Shown: positions 1 to 10,064 of the stretch, piece by piece
Numbering within the stretch: the first letter of the stretch is position 1
How the letters are laid out: each line of letters starts with the position of its first letter
NCBI GenBank assembly: GCA_008690995.1
Contig: VRMN01000010.1
Coordinates: forward strand, 496,001-560,000
Length of the DNA stretch: 64,000 nt
Source: Porphyridium purpureum
Lineage: Eukaryota; Rhodophyta; Bangiophyceae; Porphyridiales; Porphyridiaceae
Direction: 5' to 3'
Position numbers and translations under genes: made by a program
The notes under the pieces: generated by a model
Seen by the model: only the letters and a program-made list of their open reading frames with translations
What the model was told of the DNA's origin: nothing
The model's database searches: none

Positions 1-778
1 TTTCTTCTTCGAACAGTATGCTGAGGTCGTTCGGATCCTCGATCGGATCTTTTTTCGGAACAAATGGCTCCACCTTTGGCTCCTCCTCGTACAGCCGCAT
101 TAGGTAATGGTCAAACATCATGTGTGGCCGCAAGAGTGGCCTACTGTGGAGCCACAATAAAGATCCGACCAAAGTGCGCCAATCGTCCGCACGCGTGCCG
201 GCTAGCTGGCAAAAGACCAACGCCTGTGTGGTATTATTGAAAACCTGTGTTTCGAGATCTGGTGCATCGACTTTCTTTCTTGTCAGTTCCTGCATTACAT
301 GCCTTGACATGAGCAAGCCGCGCGCTCCATTCAAGCCATTACGAAACGCGTACGTGGTCGGATACACTGCAAGCTCATTCCCAAGCTTTATCATTCGGTC
401 GAGTTCCTTCTTGCGCTTGCTGTACGGCGGCCCTGGATCCCTGCTCTCAAATTGATCCACTTTTTCACGAAAGCCTCGATCTCGTTCAAAGTACCGCAGT
501 GATTGGATCAGATGCTTCCTCCGAATTCCCTCTGGCTGTCGATTTGCCCACTTTTTCGAAACCTTGGTTGCTTCAAAAGAGTCCTTCCAAACATCCGCAT
601 ACGCACCTCCACTCATCAGCTCCGAGTACTCCTTTCCATCGAACACAACGCCGCGGAATCCTTGCCGGCCGCGCCGAATCTCGAAGCAAGCCTTCTGTTC
701 TAGCTTGATCCTCGCAACGGACGCGGCGTCGCGACCAATCATAAACGTCTTCGCCGCGCTCCACTGACTCGGGCGCAT
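1..778 (-). CDS. Unknown protein, 3' end cut by window edge; tandem paralogue of the next gene
   Basis: I do not recognise this family. On the minus strand one frame stays open for 259 codons from the ATG at 778 to the window edge. The protein contains KACFEIRRGRQGFRG (near residue 34), then YPTTYAFRNGLNGARGLLMS, then NNTTQALVFCQLAGT and a final PNDLSILFEEE. Each block has a counterpart in the same order in the gene at 934-1932 (KPCFEIRRGHNGFRG, YPLTYAFRRGADGARGILMS, NNSTQALVYCQLAET, FEDLSILFDDD), so the two are diverged tandem duplicates. The frame stays open upstream of the ATG but holds no other ATG before the neighbour's stop, so the start is the first possible one; the leader is shorter than the paralogue's. 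The stop lies outside the window. Confidence 0.8.
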   Translation of the reverse strand, partial: MRPSQWSAAKTFMIGRDAASVARIKLEQKACFEIRRGRQGFRGVVFDGKEYSELMSGGAYADVWKDSFEATKVSKKWANRQPEGIRRKHLIQSLRYFERDRGFREKVDQFESRDPGPPYSKRKKELDRMIKLGNELAVYPTTYAFRNGLNGARGLLMSRHVMQELTRKKVDAPDLETQVFNNTTQALVFCQLAGTRADDWRTLVGSLLWLHSRPLLRPHMMFDHYLMRLYEEEPKVEPFVPKKDPIEDPNDLSILFEEE

Positions 779-933
779 CGTTTTGGACTCGAGCGGTGGA
801 GCAGTGTTGGCCGCGCGCTGCAGGGCACCGCGCACAAGCGCTCCCTCCGCAGTCCGACCGCGTCGAAGCCTTCGACCGGCGCCGCGGACACAACACCCTC
901 CTAAATCTCTTTTATTGCCGGCCGCGACAGGCG

Positions 934-1932
934 CTAATCGCGGTCCGGATGAAATACTTTTCGCTCCCCCGCGGCGTATGCGACCTCTTCTGAATCGGAG
1001 CGAGGGCTTCCGTGGTCTTGCCCTTGCCCATGCATCGCTTCGCTCTCCGTGTCGCCCGCAGCAGACGACGAAGCGTCGTCGTCGAAAAGGATGCTCAGGT
1101 CTTCGAAATCTGCCATGGTGTCGCGGGGAATCACGATTGGCTCCCTGGCGGGCGTGTCGTGACGGAATCGAATGAGAAACTTGTCGAACATGACGTGCTG
1201 CCTTAACGCTGGATGCCGCGCGAAGTAGACCGCCGAATCTAATAAGGTGCGCCAGTTCTCTTCACCCGTCTCGGCCAGTTGGCAATAGACCAGCGCCTGT
1301 GTAGAGTTGTTGAATACTTCGTGCTCGATCGACAAAGCGTAATGTCGCCGCATCACCTCCTCGAAAATCCGGTCAGACATCAAAATGCCTCGCGCTCCGT
1401 CTGCGCCGCGGCGAAATGCGTACGTCAACGGATAACACGAGATGTAGGATCGCATTTGACGCTTCAGAGCATCAGCATTTCTGTACTCCGCATCCTTTTT
1501 GAAATACGCTAGCGTACTCTCCAGCTTCATTTTCTTCAATCCGTGTGGCGGCTTCTCGGCCCACGTGGGGTCGACGCATGTTTTGCCACTGGGATCATCC
1601 CACGTGATCCTATTTTCGAATAGCGCCATGCATTCGTCATTTCCCCAAGCCGGTCCCCGGAACCCGTTGTGTCCTCGCCTGATCTCAAAGCACGGTTTGT
1701 GGATCACCAGCAGTTTTTCTTTTGTGTCTTCAGTGCGAGCGGCCCTCAGCTCCGCTTTCCTCCTAGCCTGGTACTCTTTGTACTGCCGAATCTTTTCGGC
1801 ATGCCGCGCACGGTCAAACGATCCGAAAGGTCTTTGCTTTGCGAGCACCGCGCTCACGTGAAGCCCACGCTGCCGCATGTTCGCTACGGCAGCCGTCAGT
1901 CTACCGCCACATGAGCCCATGGAGCATGACAT
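934..1932 (-). CDS. Unknown protein, paralogue of the upstream-listed partial gene
   Basis: A 332-residue protein of unknown function from the ATG at 1932; the open frame reaches a TTG at 1950, which I do not accept as a eukaryotic start. The N-terminus (MSCSMGSCGGRLTAAVANMR..) is Arg/Ala-rich with few acids and could be an organelle leader (inference). It is followed by a basic charged stretch, then the shared core KPCFEIRRGHNGFRG, YAFRRGADGARGILMS and NNSTQALVYCQLAET. The C-terminal 45 residues are acidic and Ser-rich. The paralogue follows 155 bp downstream in the same orientation. No catalytic motif is visible. Confidence 0.75.
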   Translation of the reverse strand: MSCSMGSCGGRLTAAVANMRQRGLHVSAVLAKQRPFGSFDRARHAEKIRQYKEYQARRKAELRAARTEDTKEKLLVIHKPCFEIRRGHNGFRGPAWGNDECMALFENRITWDDPSGKTCVDPTWAEKPPHGLKKMKLESTLAYFKKDAEYRNADALKRQMRSYISCYPLTYAFRRGADGARGILMSDRIFEEVMRRHYALSIEHEVFNNSTQALVYCQLAETGEENWRTLLDSAVYFARHPALRQHVMFDKFLIRFRHDTPAREPIVIPRDTMADFEDLSILFDDDASSSAAGDTESEAMHGQGQDHGSPRSDSEEVAYAAGERKVFHPDRD

Positions 1933-2479
1933 GACAGTCCGCCCGAGCAAAATGCGCCCGACGGACTCGTTGAATCCAGCGGGGTCAAGTTTACTCCCTG
2001 CGCATGTACCATGTATTCATCCACGAATCCGTCGTGAAGTTTCATCGCCTGGACAACGCAACATGTCGGATTGCCGTGGGACAAAGTGCGTACGGAATGG
2101 TTTACTAATCCTTGGAACTATGTGCTACAGGTCAGACATACTGATCCGGACACACGTACGTATCTACACTACTTGCACGCGCGCTTTCCCATAACTATCC
2201 TTTTTACCAGACGCGCCGTCACACTTGCGCTGGCCGGGAGCTCACCCGCGTAATCGGGATGAGTCCAATCGCTTGCTGACAACCACACGGACAGACGCAA
2301 ACAAAAAACCACCTGAATTGGGACATTATCATATTCACAGAGCCTCCTCCGTGGTGTGCGAGAATTATGCAAGAGAGAACGTTCGCTTGGCTCGGCGTTC
2401 CGGATCACAATCTTGCTCGTAATCGGTCCACACGAGCGGCACTGCCAGGACACCTTCTCTCTACCATTCACTCCTGCTT
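1933..2479 (-). other. Intergenic, no gene seen
   Basis: About 550 bp between two minus-strand genes. It must hold the promoter of the gene at 934-1932 and the 3' end of the Cys-rich gene. Only short frames without ATG starts or recognisable motifs are present. Confidence 0.5.
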
Positions 2480-3127
2480 TTAGGCTTCGCATTCCAAGCT
2501 CGACGGCGCATTTGAGAAAATCATTGCCCCAGTCTCACTCGCGGCGGTACAAGAGGGAGTGTTCTGAACAGCGCAAGCAACGAGCTCTTCGACCTTCTGG
2601 TTCAAACATTCCTCTGGCGTCTGTCCTCCAGTTTCTGCGTTCTCGCAAGACACAAACGAGGCTAATTCAGAAGTGCAACCAGAACCCGGCTGGGCGAGCT
2701 CGTAGACACAGGACGCAAACTGGCAGTCATGCAGTTTAGGCAAGCAGGCTTCAGAGCGCGTTGAGCAAGGAAGGTCGTCTCCGGAGAGACATGTCAACTC
2801 GGCGCGAATCTCAGTCACACAAGGTGTACCAGCAAGGCACGAATCCTCGTACAAATCTGTCAAAAGACAACCGGGCGCGCCGTCCGCTGGATTATTTGCA
2901 TTACAAACTCCGACCTTGGCCAGCGCGCCCGCGCCGCACTCAGTCACCCACATGCCCACCAGTCCAGTGATAAAGTCCGTATAGTTTGCCACATCCGACA
3001 ACGCTCCCGCGTCGTTCAGGCAAGCAAACACTGCTGCCGACTCATTGTCACACTGTGCCGCCGCTCGGAACGTCACAAATGCCACGGCTCCTGAGAGCAC
3101 AGCCAAGAACCAAGTGGTCAGCCGCAT
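2480..3127 (-). CDS. Secreted or surface Cys-rich protein, unknown
   Basis: A 215-residue protein. I chose the ATG at 3127 because it opens a classic signal peptide: MRLTTWFLAVLSGAVAFVTF, then Arg-Ala-Ala-Ala-Gln and the first Cys. The longer open frame runs back into the neighbour's 3' end and is very basic, so an earlier start is unlikely. The mature part has roughly twenty cysteines spaced 8-20 residues apart, several in CxxC or CxxxC form (DSCLAGTPC, CQFASC), many acids and few lysines, which fits a disulphide-bonded extracellular domain. No transmembrane segment or GPI-type tail is evident. Export is inferred from the leader; the function is unknown. Confidence 0.72.
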   Translation of the reverse strand: MRLTTWFLAVLSGAVAFVTFRAAAQCDNESAAVFACLNDAGALSDVANYTDFITGLVGMWVTECGAGALAKVGVCNANNPADGAPGCLLTDLYEDSCLAGTPCVTEIRAELTCLSGDDLPCSTRSEACLPKLHDCQFASCVYELAQPGSGCTSELASFVSCENAETGGQTPEECLNQKVEELVACAVQNTPSCTAASETGAMIFSNAPSSLECEA

Positions 3128-3461
3128 CCTTTCCTTCGCTGTCGCCAGAGGCGTCGGCCTCCTCAATATCCAGTTTCTTCTCTTTCGCCTCACAAACACC
3201 CTTGGTCTCAATCTTCGTCGCCGCTCCGCTTTTTTTGAGTTGCCTGTTTGCCACGCCTCCGCCAAAGCGCCGGCTGGCATCCACGGAGCAAAGCACGTTT
3301 TATACCTCGTGCGCGACTTCACAGGCTTTACACCAGCGCTCGCTTGCACCTGGAACCCACGCACTTCCTGCAAATGTGATTTGTGCACACCGACGTGGCC
3401 ACCAAATCGTGAAGGCAAGTTCGGAATGATGCATTCGAGACAGTTCCGGCTGCATGCTCCG

Positions 3462-5084
3462 TCACCGCGCGCTGAGAATGGCATTGCGCATGAGATTCCG
3501 AAGTTGGTCGGCGTGCGACTCGAGTTCCGGGTTCCACAGAATAAACTGAAGGACTGCCTGGCCAACAAACATCTCGAGGCCGCTGACCACGGTACAGCCG
3601 CAGTTCTTTGCCTCGCGCAGAAAGCGCGTCTCAAGCGGTGCATACACAGAGTCAAACACAATCATGCCCGCTCGAAGCAGCGACGCATCCAGCGGGGTCT
3701 CATCGGCGTTGGGACTCATGCCAACACTCGTCGAATTGATGATAACATCCACGTCGGCAGTCGAGGTGGAGCTACTGGCGCTTCCTTTGTCTGTGACATC
3801 TATGGCGGCAACAGAGCACTTGTGCGTCGATGCAAAGGGGAGTATATCGGACACGAGCTGGTGCGCACGGGACATCGTCCGGTTGGTAATGAACACACTA
3901 TGCGCACCCCGTGCGATAGCTCCGTAAGCCAGTGCCTTCCCAGCTCCCCCGGCGCCAATCACTAAAACCCGCTTCCCTTGAAGCGACCCAGCTCCCGCCG
4001 CGCCCGCTGCCTGCTCAATCGCGTCCATGGCCGCGGTCCAGTCTGTGTTGTATCCCTTCTTCGAGCCGTCGGGGCGAATCACAACCGTGTTCATGGCGCC
4101 GATCTGGCGCGCAACGTCATCCATCTCGTCCATGAGCGACATCACATTCTCCTTGTGCGGAATCGTGACTGAAAAGCCGCGAAAACCGTATTGACTCCCG
4201 CGCTGCACAACGTCTTTCAATGTGAGCTGGTCGTCGCTCTTTATCAACACTGGGACATAGCACGCGTCAACGCCCAGGCGGTCAAATCCAGCATTATGCA
4301 CAAGGGGAGACTTACTGTGTTGTACCGCGTTTCCGATCACACCGTACAACTTGGACTCGCGACCCAGCCTTCCAAAGCGATACATACCTTTCAGTTCGGC
4401 AATGGCGAGCTGCCCGGGTGCGCTTTCTTTGCCGCTCAGCAGCGAACAGAAGGAAACGAATGCGCCAAATTTGGGCGCGAGAATCCGCGAGATCTGTCCA
4501 TGCGGACCCATACCCAGCGCGGCTGTCTTTAGCGGTGGGCTTGCCGCTAAGAGATCGAAGAGATCGAATGTTTGCGACACACTCTCACACATCATGGCGA
4601 TTTTTGCGACATCAGCACCAGCACGGCACATGCGCGCGTAGACCTCGGAGAGTTCGTCCTTGCTCAAGTTCTTCTGAAAGTCGTGGTACGATACGATGAG
4701 CGCAGCTCTCTTGTCCATCGTGGCACGCATCGGGAGATACGTTTCGATCGCCTTGAGCTCCACGTCCACAAACTCGGCGCCCGCGGCTTCGGCATGGATC
4801 AGCAATGCCAGACGGTCCTCTTCGCTCAACGTCGAGTTCCCGCCTTCCCATGCCGCGCGGTTGGTTACAATGCATGGTGTTCCTCGCGGTCGATTACCCA
4901 CCACATACTGCACCACTTGCTTTGCCACGTCCAGCTCTCCGGCAAACAAAACGGGCGAAGGGAACATGTAGTCGATGCGGATCTCCACAACATCCGCACC
5001 CAGAGACGCCGCTTGTTCCATCTCGGCAATGCACGAGGCGGCCGTTGCCGCTGTCACGCTCACACATGCCAATGTCCCATTCAT
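3462..5084 (-). CDS. DHQ-SDH: Bifunctional 3-dehydroquinate dehydratase / shikimate dehydrogenase
   Basis: A 540-residue fusion catalysing steps 3 and 4 of the shikimate pathway, as in plants. The N-terminal type I dehydratase has the catalytic His in VSYHDF (about residue 134) and the Schiff-base Lys in ADVAKIAMM (about 161). From about residue 246 comes the shikimate dehydrogenase: GVIGNAVQHSKSP (shikimate-binding Ser pair), FSVTIPHKE with catalytic Lys about 311, NTDW (about 346-349), the NADP-binding GAGGAGKA (about 377-384) and NSTSVGM. ATG 5084 is used; the frame reaches a GTG at 5093. There is no obvious plastid leader, since the dehydratase fold starts almost at once, so location is open. 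Fusion and catalytic residues look intact. The duplicated sugar phosphate cyclases lie 13 kb away and do not obviously belong to this pathway. Confidence 0.95.
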   Translation of the reverse strand: MNGTLACVSVTAATAASCIAEMEQAASLGADVVEIRIDYMFPSPVLFAGELDVAKQVVQYVVGNRPRGTPCIVTNRAAWEGGNSTLSEEDRLALLIHAEAAGAEFVDVELKAIETYLPMRATMDKRAALIVSYHDFQKNLSKDELSEVYARMCRAGADVAKIAMMCESVSQTFDLFDLLAASPPLKTAALGMGPHGQISRILAPKFGAFVSFCSLLSGKESAPGQLAIAELKGMYRFGRLGRESKLYGVIGNAVQHSKSPLVHNAGFDRLGVDACYVPVLIKSDDQLTLKDVVQRGSQYGFRGFSVTIPHKENVMSLMDEMDDVARQIGAMNTVVIRPDGSKKGYNTDWTAAMDAIEQAAGAAGAGSLQGKRVLVIGAGGAGKALAYGAIARGAHSVFITNRTMSRAHQLVSDILPFASTHKCSVAAIDVTDKGSASSSTSTADVDVIINSTSVGMSPNADETPLDASLLRAGMIVFDSVYAPLETRFLREAKNCGCTVVSGLEMFVGQAVLQFILWNPELESHADQLRNLMRNAILSAR

Positions 5085-5206
5085 CTTATTCACCCTTTGT
5101 CTTTCTCGCTCTCGCTCTCTCCCTCTCCCTCGGTGTCGATCGCTTCTGTGTCGCCGACGTCGACCGATCTAAATCTCGCGCGTGCAAGCAATCGGCAGCG
5201 CCCATT

Positions 5207-8200
5207 TTAATCTTCGAGTTGGTGCTGCGCGTGCAAAGTGCGCAGACGATGGACAAGCGCGTCGCATCTCTGGATAAGCGCGTCGCGGTGTTCGGCCTGC
5301 GCAGTGCCGTCAGCACAAACAGAGACGGCCGGTGTTTGGTCACATCCGACAATCCACAGCCGCTTCACAAGCAGACGGTTCGCGCGAGACTGGAGCACCA
5401 CCTCGGCCGCGGGCGGCAGGCTTGCTATCGCGTCGGTGCTTGATATAAACAGCTCTGCGACGAGTGAGTATGTATCTAGCAGATCAGGGTCGGCACAGAC
5501 TTGGTCGCGGCAAACCAGATGGAAGCCGCATTCGTGGGTCGACATGCCCTGAGTGTCGCGCAGAGCGCTCGTTACCTCGCTGTCCTCGGTAATCAGGAGA
5601 GCCCTGTGCTGATGCCCCTCATCATGAGCCTCTTGTTCATTGTCTAAAATGAAATCAAGGAGCGGTGGAAGGCTGCGGCATACTTGGCGGAGCATGGTTC
5701 GGATACACGCCACCACTGTTGCCAAGTCGACACGGCTTTCGTACTCGGATTGCGCGGCGGCCAAAAACGCGAACGCGCGCGCGTATCCGTGAGACAGCAG
5801 GAAGTCTTGGGCAACACGAGTAAGGTAAAGCAGCAGCATGCGCTGCACATCACGTTCCGGGTCTAGGTTCTGCGCGCGAAGTCGCTGGATCTCGGCATGG
5901 CCGATGAAAACCAAGTGCTCCGCCAGCCGCTCCAGCCCGCGTTTTAGATTCGCTGCGGGAATGCCACTCAGCTTGCTAGGTGACGACGAGCTTGGCAGCT
6001 GAGCTATTAACTCCTCTCGCAGGATATCGTCAAGCGCCTGCACTGACTCTGCCGCGCGGCAGGGAAATCTGCACACACTTGATGCACCGTACCTCTGAAA
6101 GAACTCCATGACAGCATCGTTCGAACTGAACAAGTGGACCGCATCCACCGTTCGTACTTTCGCCTGGGAGAAAAGTATGTCTTGCTCAAGGCCTGAGCTA
6201 CCGTTCATGAACATGGACAAGGTGCGAACATTTCTCAATTGCGCTAGCCAAGCCCATGCTTCAAGTACCCGCTCCGATGTACGACTCTCGAAGCTGAAAA
6301 ACGGATGGCAGCCGCTTGTAAAATCCGCAATGATGGTCTCGTAGGAAAAGTTGAGAGTTTGCAGTCGACTGAGTGCGTGTTGTAGTTGCGAAAAATCAAC
6401 ACAATACACTTGGTGGACAGCATTCTGGCCGTTGTTCTGAATGGACCTCGCCGGACAGCATAGGTCGGTCCATTTAGTGACACGAATCTGAGCGCTCGCA
6501 TCCGATCGACAAGAGGACAGAAAGGCTTGAAGAAACGCAATGGCGTATGGCCCAAAGCTTTCGGACCCAAGATGCCCGACCCAGAGCGAAACTAGGCGAT
6601 CCTTACGATTTGAATTAAAGCGACTCTGCGTGTCGATCGCGCACTGATTCAGCAACACACCGGCAAGAGTCAGCATATCCAGGAGCGCCGGTATAAGAAC
6701 CACTGCACGCCCACCAACTAGTGTGGAGACAAGGTCCGAGTGGAAGCGATCACTAGATGTTGACGCGTCACAATCACGAAATGCGCAATCTTTCGCCATG
6801 ATTCTCTCTGCATGCAAGCATGGTTCGCGAAACTCTAAATTTGACACCGTCTCCAACATTTCGAGGGGGTCCGAGATGACTCGACATGCCTGAAGTAATG
6901 AATCACATGCGAATGTGACTGGAGCGTTAAGGTCCAGATCCAAACCCGATGGAACTACCGATTTGAGATCGTGCTCCCGCGAAGTTTGAGTAGATGCAGA
7001 CGCTGTTCGACGTGTATAAAGAGGAGAGTCTTGTCTTGGTGGAATCCTTCTATCAGCAGCATCGGAATCTGCACCTGGCGGGCCATCGAATGAAAGGGTC
7101 CAGCTCTTGATAGATTTAGATTCCTCTGCCGCTATTATTCCTTTTGGAAAAGAATGGTACCGTTTCTGATGCTCAGAAGAGAAGATGCACCAAAGCAATG
7201 CCTGCGATACATGCCTCGTGCGATTCTTTCCACTCGATCGAGCTACGGGAAGCACCGTTCGGTACTGAGCCAACGGTTTTAAGTACTCTCTCTCGTGAAA
7301 GAAAAGAACATTTTTGGCCCGGCGACGACGTGATTGCATTTTCTCCAAGGTTGAAGGGAAAACCATCTTGACGCTCTGCTTCACAATCGAAACCGCAGCA
7401 CCGGCAAGCTCCCTAGGAGACGCCTCTGGGAAGCCAAATCTTCTGTGCGAAATGAGGCTCGCTGCAGCCGAGCGCACCGATGAGCAAATAGGGACGGTAG
7501 CCGAATCCACGCTATCCCATTCTTCTAGTGACATCTCTGGTATACTCAGATCGGCGCCTCTGCTCCCAAGGTCTACGCTTTCACCGCAGATGATCAAAGC
7601 AAGCCATCTCGGTACCTTGATTTTGTGGTGCAACGCAAAGTCAACCAGAATTGTGACGCAGCGCTCTTCAATCGCACGAATGCTCTTCGTATCGATCACA
7701 CGTCGCGCTTTCGACACGCGCGCAGTCCAATGATCAGAAAGAAACTTGGTCTGTGCAGTGACCACAAAGCCGGCATACATCGTGCTCACAGGAGAGTTTA
7801 CCATGGCAAGCAACAAACACCCATTCTCCCCATCCACATCCTGGTGCAGAGTGGGAACGAACTCGGTGGTGCCATTTCCGAGGTCGCAGAGCCGTGAACG
7901 AGAGAAGAGCGCAATTGACATGGGCATATCTTGAGAGAAAACACTCCACAGTCGTTTCTCGTGGGCATGCACCCGGTGGATAACACGAGCCGGCGCTGCA
8001 CCTGACAGAGAAGCAAGTCTGCATTTCGGCAGTAGCGGGAGATGGATTTCTCCAAGAATTGACTCAGTGAACGATAATTTCAACTCTTGGTCATTTGGCT
8101 GCTTTCGTGGAGCGCGCCAAAGCAGTTGAACGGGAAGCTCCGGCGCTTGATTCACTCTCCCCGTGGCCCGTGCATTGCCGTGTCGTGCAGCAACCTGGTC

Positions 8201-8296
8201 ACCTGCTGACCGTGCTGGGTGACGAAAACTAGCTCGCTTGGGCATTCTTGATGCCAAGTCAAATTTAGGCCGCCTGTGGTTGATCGTTCGTTGCAT
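5207..8296 (-). CDS. Large protein of unknown function
   Basis: An uninterrupted frame of 1,029 codons from ATG 8296 (a GTG two codons earlier was rejected). I recognise no domain. The N-terminal ~60 residues are basic and low in complexity, and an Arg-rich patch (MQSRRRRAKNVLFFHERE) lies near the first third. The rest is Leu-rich, mixed alpha-helical-looking sequence with a Ser-rich linker (LPSSSSPSKLSG) near residue 745. No signal peptide or membrane segment is evident. Length and even amino-acid use argue that it is real. It starts well upstream of DHQ-SDH, is on the same strand, and leaves 122 bp between them. Confidence 0.75.
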   Translation of the reverse strand: MQRTINHRRPKFDLASRMPKRASFRHPARSAGDQVAARHGNARATGRVNQAPELPVQLLWRAPRKQPNDQELKLSFTESILGEIHLPLLPKCRLASLSGAAPARVIHRVHAHEKRLWSVFSQDMPMSIALFSRSRLCDLGNGTTEFVPTLHQDVDGENGCLLLAMVNSPVSTMYAGFVVTAQTKFLSDHWTARVSKARRVIDTKSIRAIEERCVTILVDFALHHKIKVPRWLALIICGESVDLGSRGADLSIPEMSLEEWDSVDSATVPICSSVRSAAASLISHRRFGFPEASPRELAGAAVSIVKQSVKMVFPSTLEKMQSRRRRAKNVLFFHEREYLKPLAQYRTVLPVARSSGKNRTRHVSQALLWCIFSSEHQKRYHSFPKGIIAAEESKSIKSWTLSFDGPPGADSDAADRRIPPRQDSPLYTRRTASASTQTSREHDLKSVVPSGLDLDLNAPVTFACDSLLQACRVISDPLEMLETVSNLEFREPCLHAERIMAKDCAFRDCDASTSSDRFHSDLVSTLVGGRAVVLIPALLDMLTLAGVLLNQCAIDTQSRFNSNRKDRLVSLWVGHLGSESFGPYAIAFLQAFLSSCRSDASAQIRVTKWTDLCCPARSIQNNGQNAVHQVYCVDFSQLQHALSRLQTLNFSYETIIADFTSGCHPFFSFESRTSERVLEAWAWLAQLRNVRTLSMFMNGSSGLEQDILFSQAKVRTVDAVHLFSSNDAVMEFFQRYGASSVCRFPCRAAESVQALDDILREELIAQLPSSSSPSKLSGIPAANLKRGLERLAEHLVFIGHAEIQRLRAQNLDPERDVQRMLLLYLTRVAQDFLLSHGYARAFAFLAAAQSEYESRVDLATVVACIRTMLRQVCRSLPPLLDFILDNEQEAHDEGHQHRALLITEDSEVTSALRDTQGMSTHECGFHLVCRDQVCADPDLLDTYSLVAELFISSTDAIASLPPAAEVVLQSRANRLLVKRLWIVGCDQTPAVSVCADGTAQAEHRDALIQRCDALVHRLRTLHAQHQLED

Positions 8297-8320
8297 GCAC
8301 ACAAAACTTAAATGATAGCA

Positions 8321-9740
8321 TTAGCAATCTGCCACCTTGAAGAACCAAGCGGCCCTTTCCATTGCGAATCGAACTTCGAGAACAAACCTTTCCAAAGCCG
8401 GTTGAGCACTGGCGCGCAGCAAGTGCGCTCCCTCCACGGCGCCGTCACCAGACTCGCCGACATAGTCGTATGGCCGCACCGCGGTCTCCCACTGCGCACG
8501 CTTCACGCACTTTCTCGAGCCCAAGACATCCCGACTCGCCGTCCTAAGCCTCTTTTTTCCGAGCGAACCGAGATGTGATGCATTACCCCGGTTGGGAAAG
8601 GCACGGTCGCCATTGCATCCATCCCCCGTTTGCTTCTGCTCGTCTCGCCGCCCTTCCACAGGCTCGACAGTCGCGGTGGCGTGTTTATGCTCTCTTCCGG
8701 TGGCCGAAAGAACGCTTGGACGAGTCCCCAATGAAAAGTGACCCCAGTAGTTCCTCTCCATTTGTCCGGTAGCCAGCGCTGCAACGCCCTATCTCCTTCA
8801 CCGCCAATGGCGTCCGCCTCGTGCGTCGACGCTCGCGTGTAGCCGCTCGCGTCGTGCTCAACTTGCAAGCAAATTGCAGAACCATTCTTGGAGGTGCGGC
8901 GTGTGAACTTTGCTGTGCTTTTGTGGTGTCGGCTGTGATGATCTCCTGATGAAGTGCATGCTTGATTTGCAGCCGTTGTACACACATCACTGCGCGATTC
9001 ACAAGCTTCTCAAACGCGTCGGTCGGCGACAAAACGCCGAGCTCTATGGTTCTGGAAGCCACGGGAAATTCTGGCCTCGTCTCAGCCAAGGCAGATACAT
9101 TTTGAGCCAGAGGTTATTTTCCATTTTTCAGCGTCTCCCCTCGTCCGCCGCTCGCGAAGGGTTAAAGAACTGGCCGGCAAGATAACGCGCATCCTGTGCC
9201 AGCCACCCGTATTCCGCGTGCGAGCTGAAGATTCGTCGACAGACAGAGAGAAATAGCATGTTTCGTGGCGATGGGCTTCTCTCTGGAAACACCTCGCACA
9301 CTCTCGTCGAACACGCCGGTCCAATCAAGTGCGACAGGCGCACTATAGATATTCACAAGTTAGTATTGAAGTTTTTCGACAGCTCCAATACGTCGACGTT
9401 GAGCAGAATCACGTGACACCATGTACGGCCACTACTTTCAGAAAGACCGTTCAAGATTCACTTCCTGTCAAGTTGGAAGCCTTTTCCTCCCTCACCACCT
9501 TTGTGTCCTTCCGCCGATAACCTGCAAGACGCGCGGTTTTGAACCGCCTGGCGCATCAAAAATCTGGCCGTCATCAACGACGCCCTCCAACACTTCAACA
9601 CCCAGTGATTTTCAGTCCAACGGAGCTTCTTCGTCTCACCTTTCCACTAAGCCATCACTCTATACGCGGCTTGCGCCAAGGGCCGGTACTTCTATCGGCA
9701 TTCGCATCAGCAGCTCTGCAGTTCTCCATCGAGTCGCCCA
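8321..9740 (-). other. Coding-like patches in changing frames: intron-rich gene or decayed gene
   Basis: No long frame spans this 1.4 kb, but several minus-strand segments have GC-rich third positions and protein-like composition. They are about 9740-9640 (MENCRAADANADRSTG), about 9600-9500 (LEGVVDDGQIFDAPGGSKP, then RVLQV), about 9420-9355 (HVILLNVDVLELSKNF), about 9345-9130 (CEVFPERSPSPRNMLFLSV), about 9085-8930 (VLSPTDAFEKLVNRAVM), about 8880-8740 (EADAIGGEGDRALQRWLPDK) and 8761-8321, a 146-codon ATG frame ending VLEVRFAMERAAWFFKVADC. Frames change between them. GT..AG pairs 45-75 bp apart can be drawn, one with matching phase near 9640. Either a gene with several short introns or a pseudogene would fit. 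Function unknown. Confidence 0.35.
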
Positions 9741-9817
9741 CTGCCCTTGTCTGCTGCGGATCCGTCACGCAGGGAGCTCGCACATCAAGACCAGAACAAA
9801 CGTCATCTTTATATCTT

Positions 9818-9840
9818 AAGGATGAAACTATTTCATCCTT
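9818..9840. repeat. Perfect 10-bp-stem hairpin
   Basis: AAGGATGAAA, a 3-base loop, then TTTCATCCTT, inside an AT-rich stretch (about 9800-9920) unlike the surrounding GC-rich DNA. It lies upstream of eIF4E. It could be a transcription-end structure of the minus-strand patches, or a transposon scar; the sequence does not decide. Confidence 0.6.
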
Positions 9841-10064
9841 ACCTACTTAAAGATGTCTATCTGTCATTATTCAACTGAAAGATGTCAATAATACATCGTT
9901 TAATAATATTTTCATCATTTTATTCAAAATGGAATCTTGGAAACTGTAATAATGACATTGCAATGCGGATTCCTTTTTTTTGTGTTTTTGTAGGTGCGAT
10001 GGTTTGACGGAGGTGGACCAGCGCGAGAAGGAAGAGATAGAGAGAGAGAGATAGAGCAACGCGG

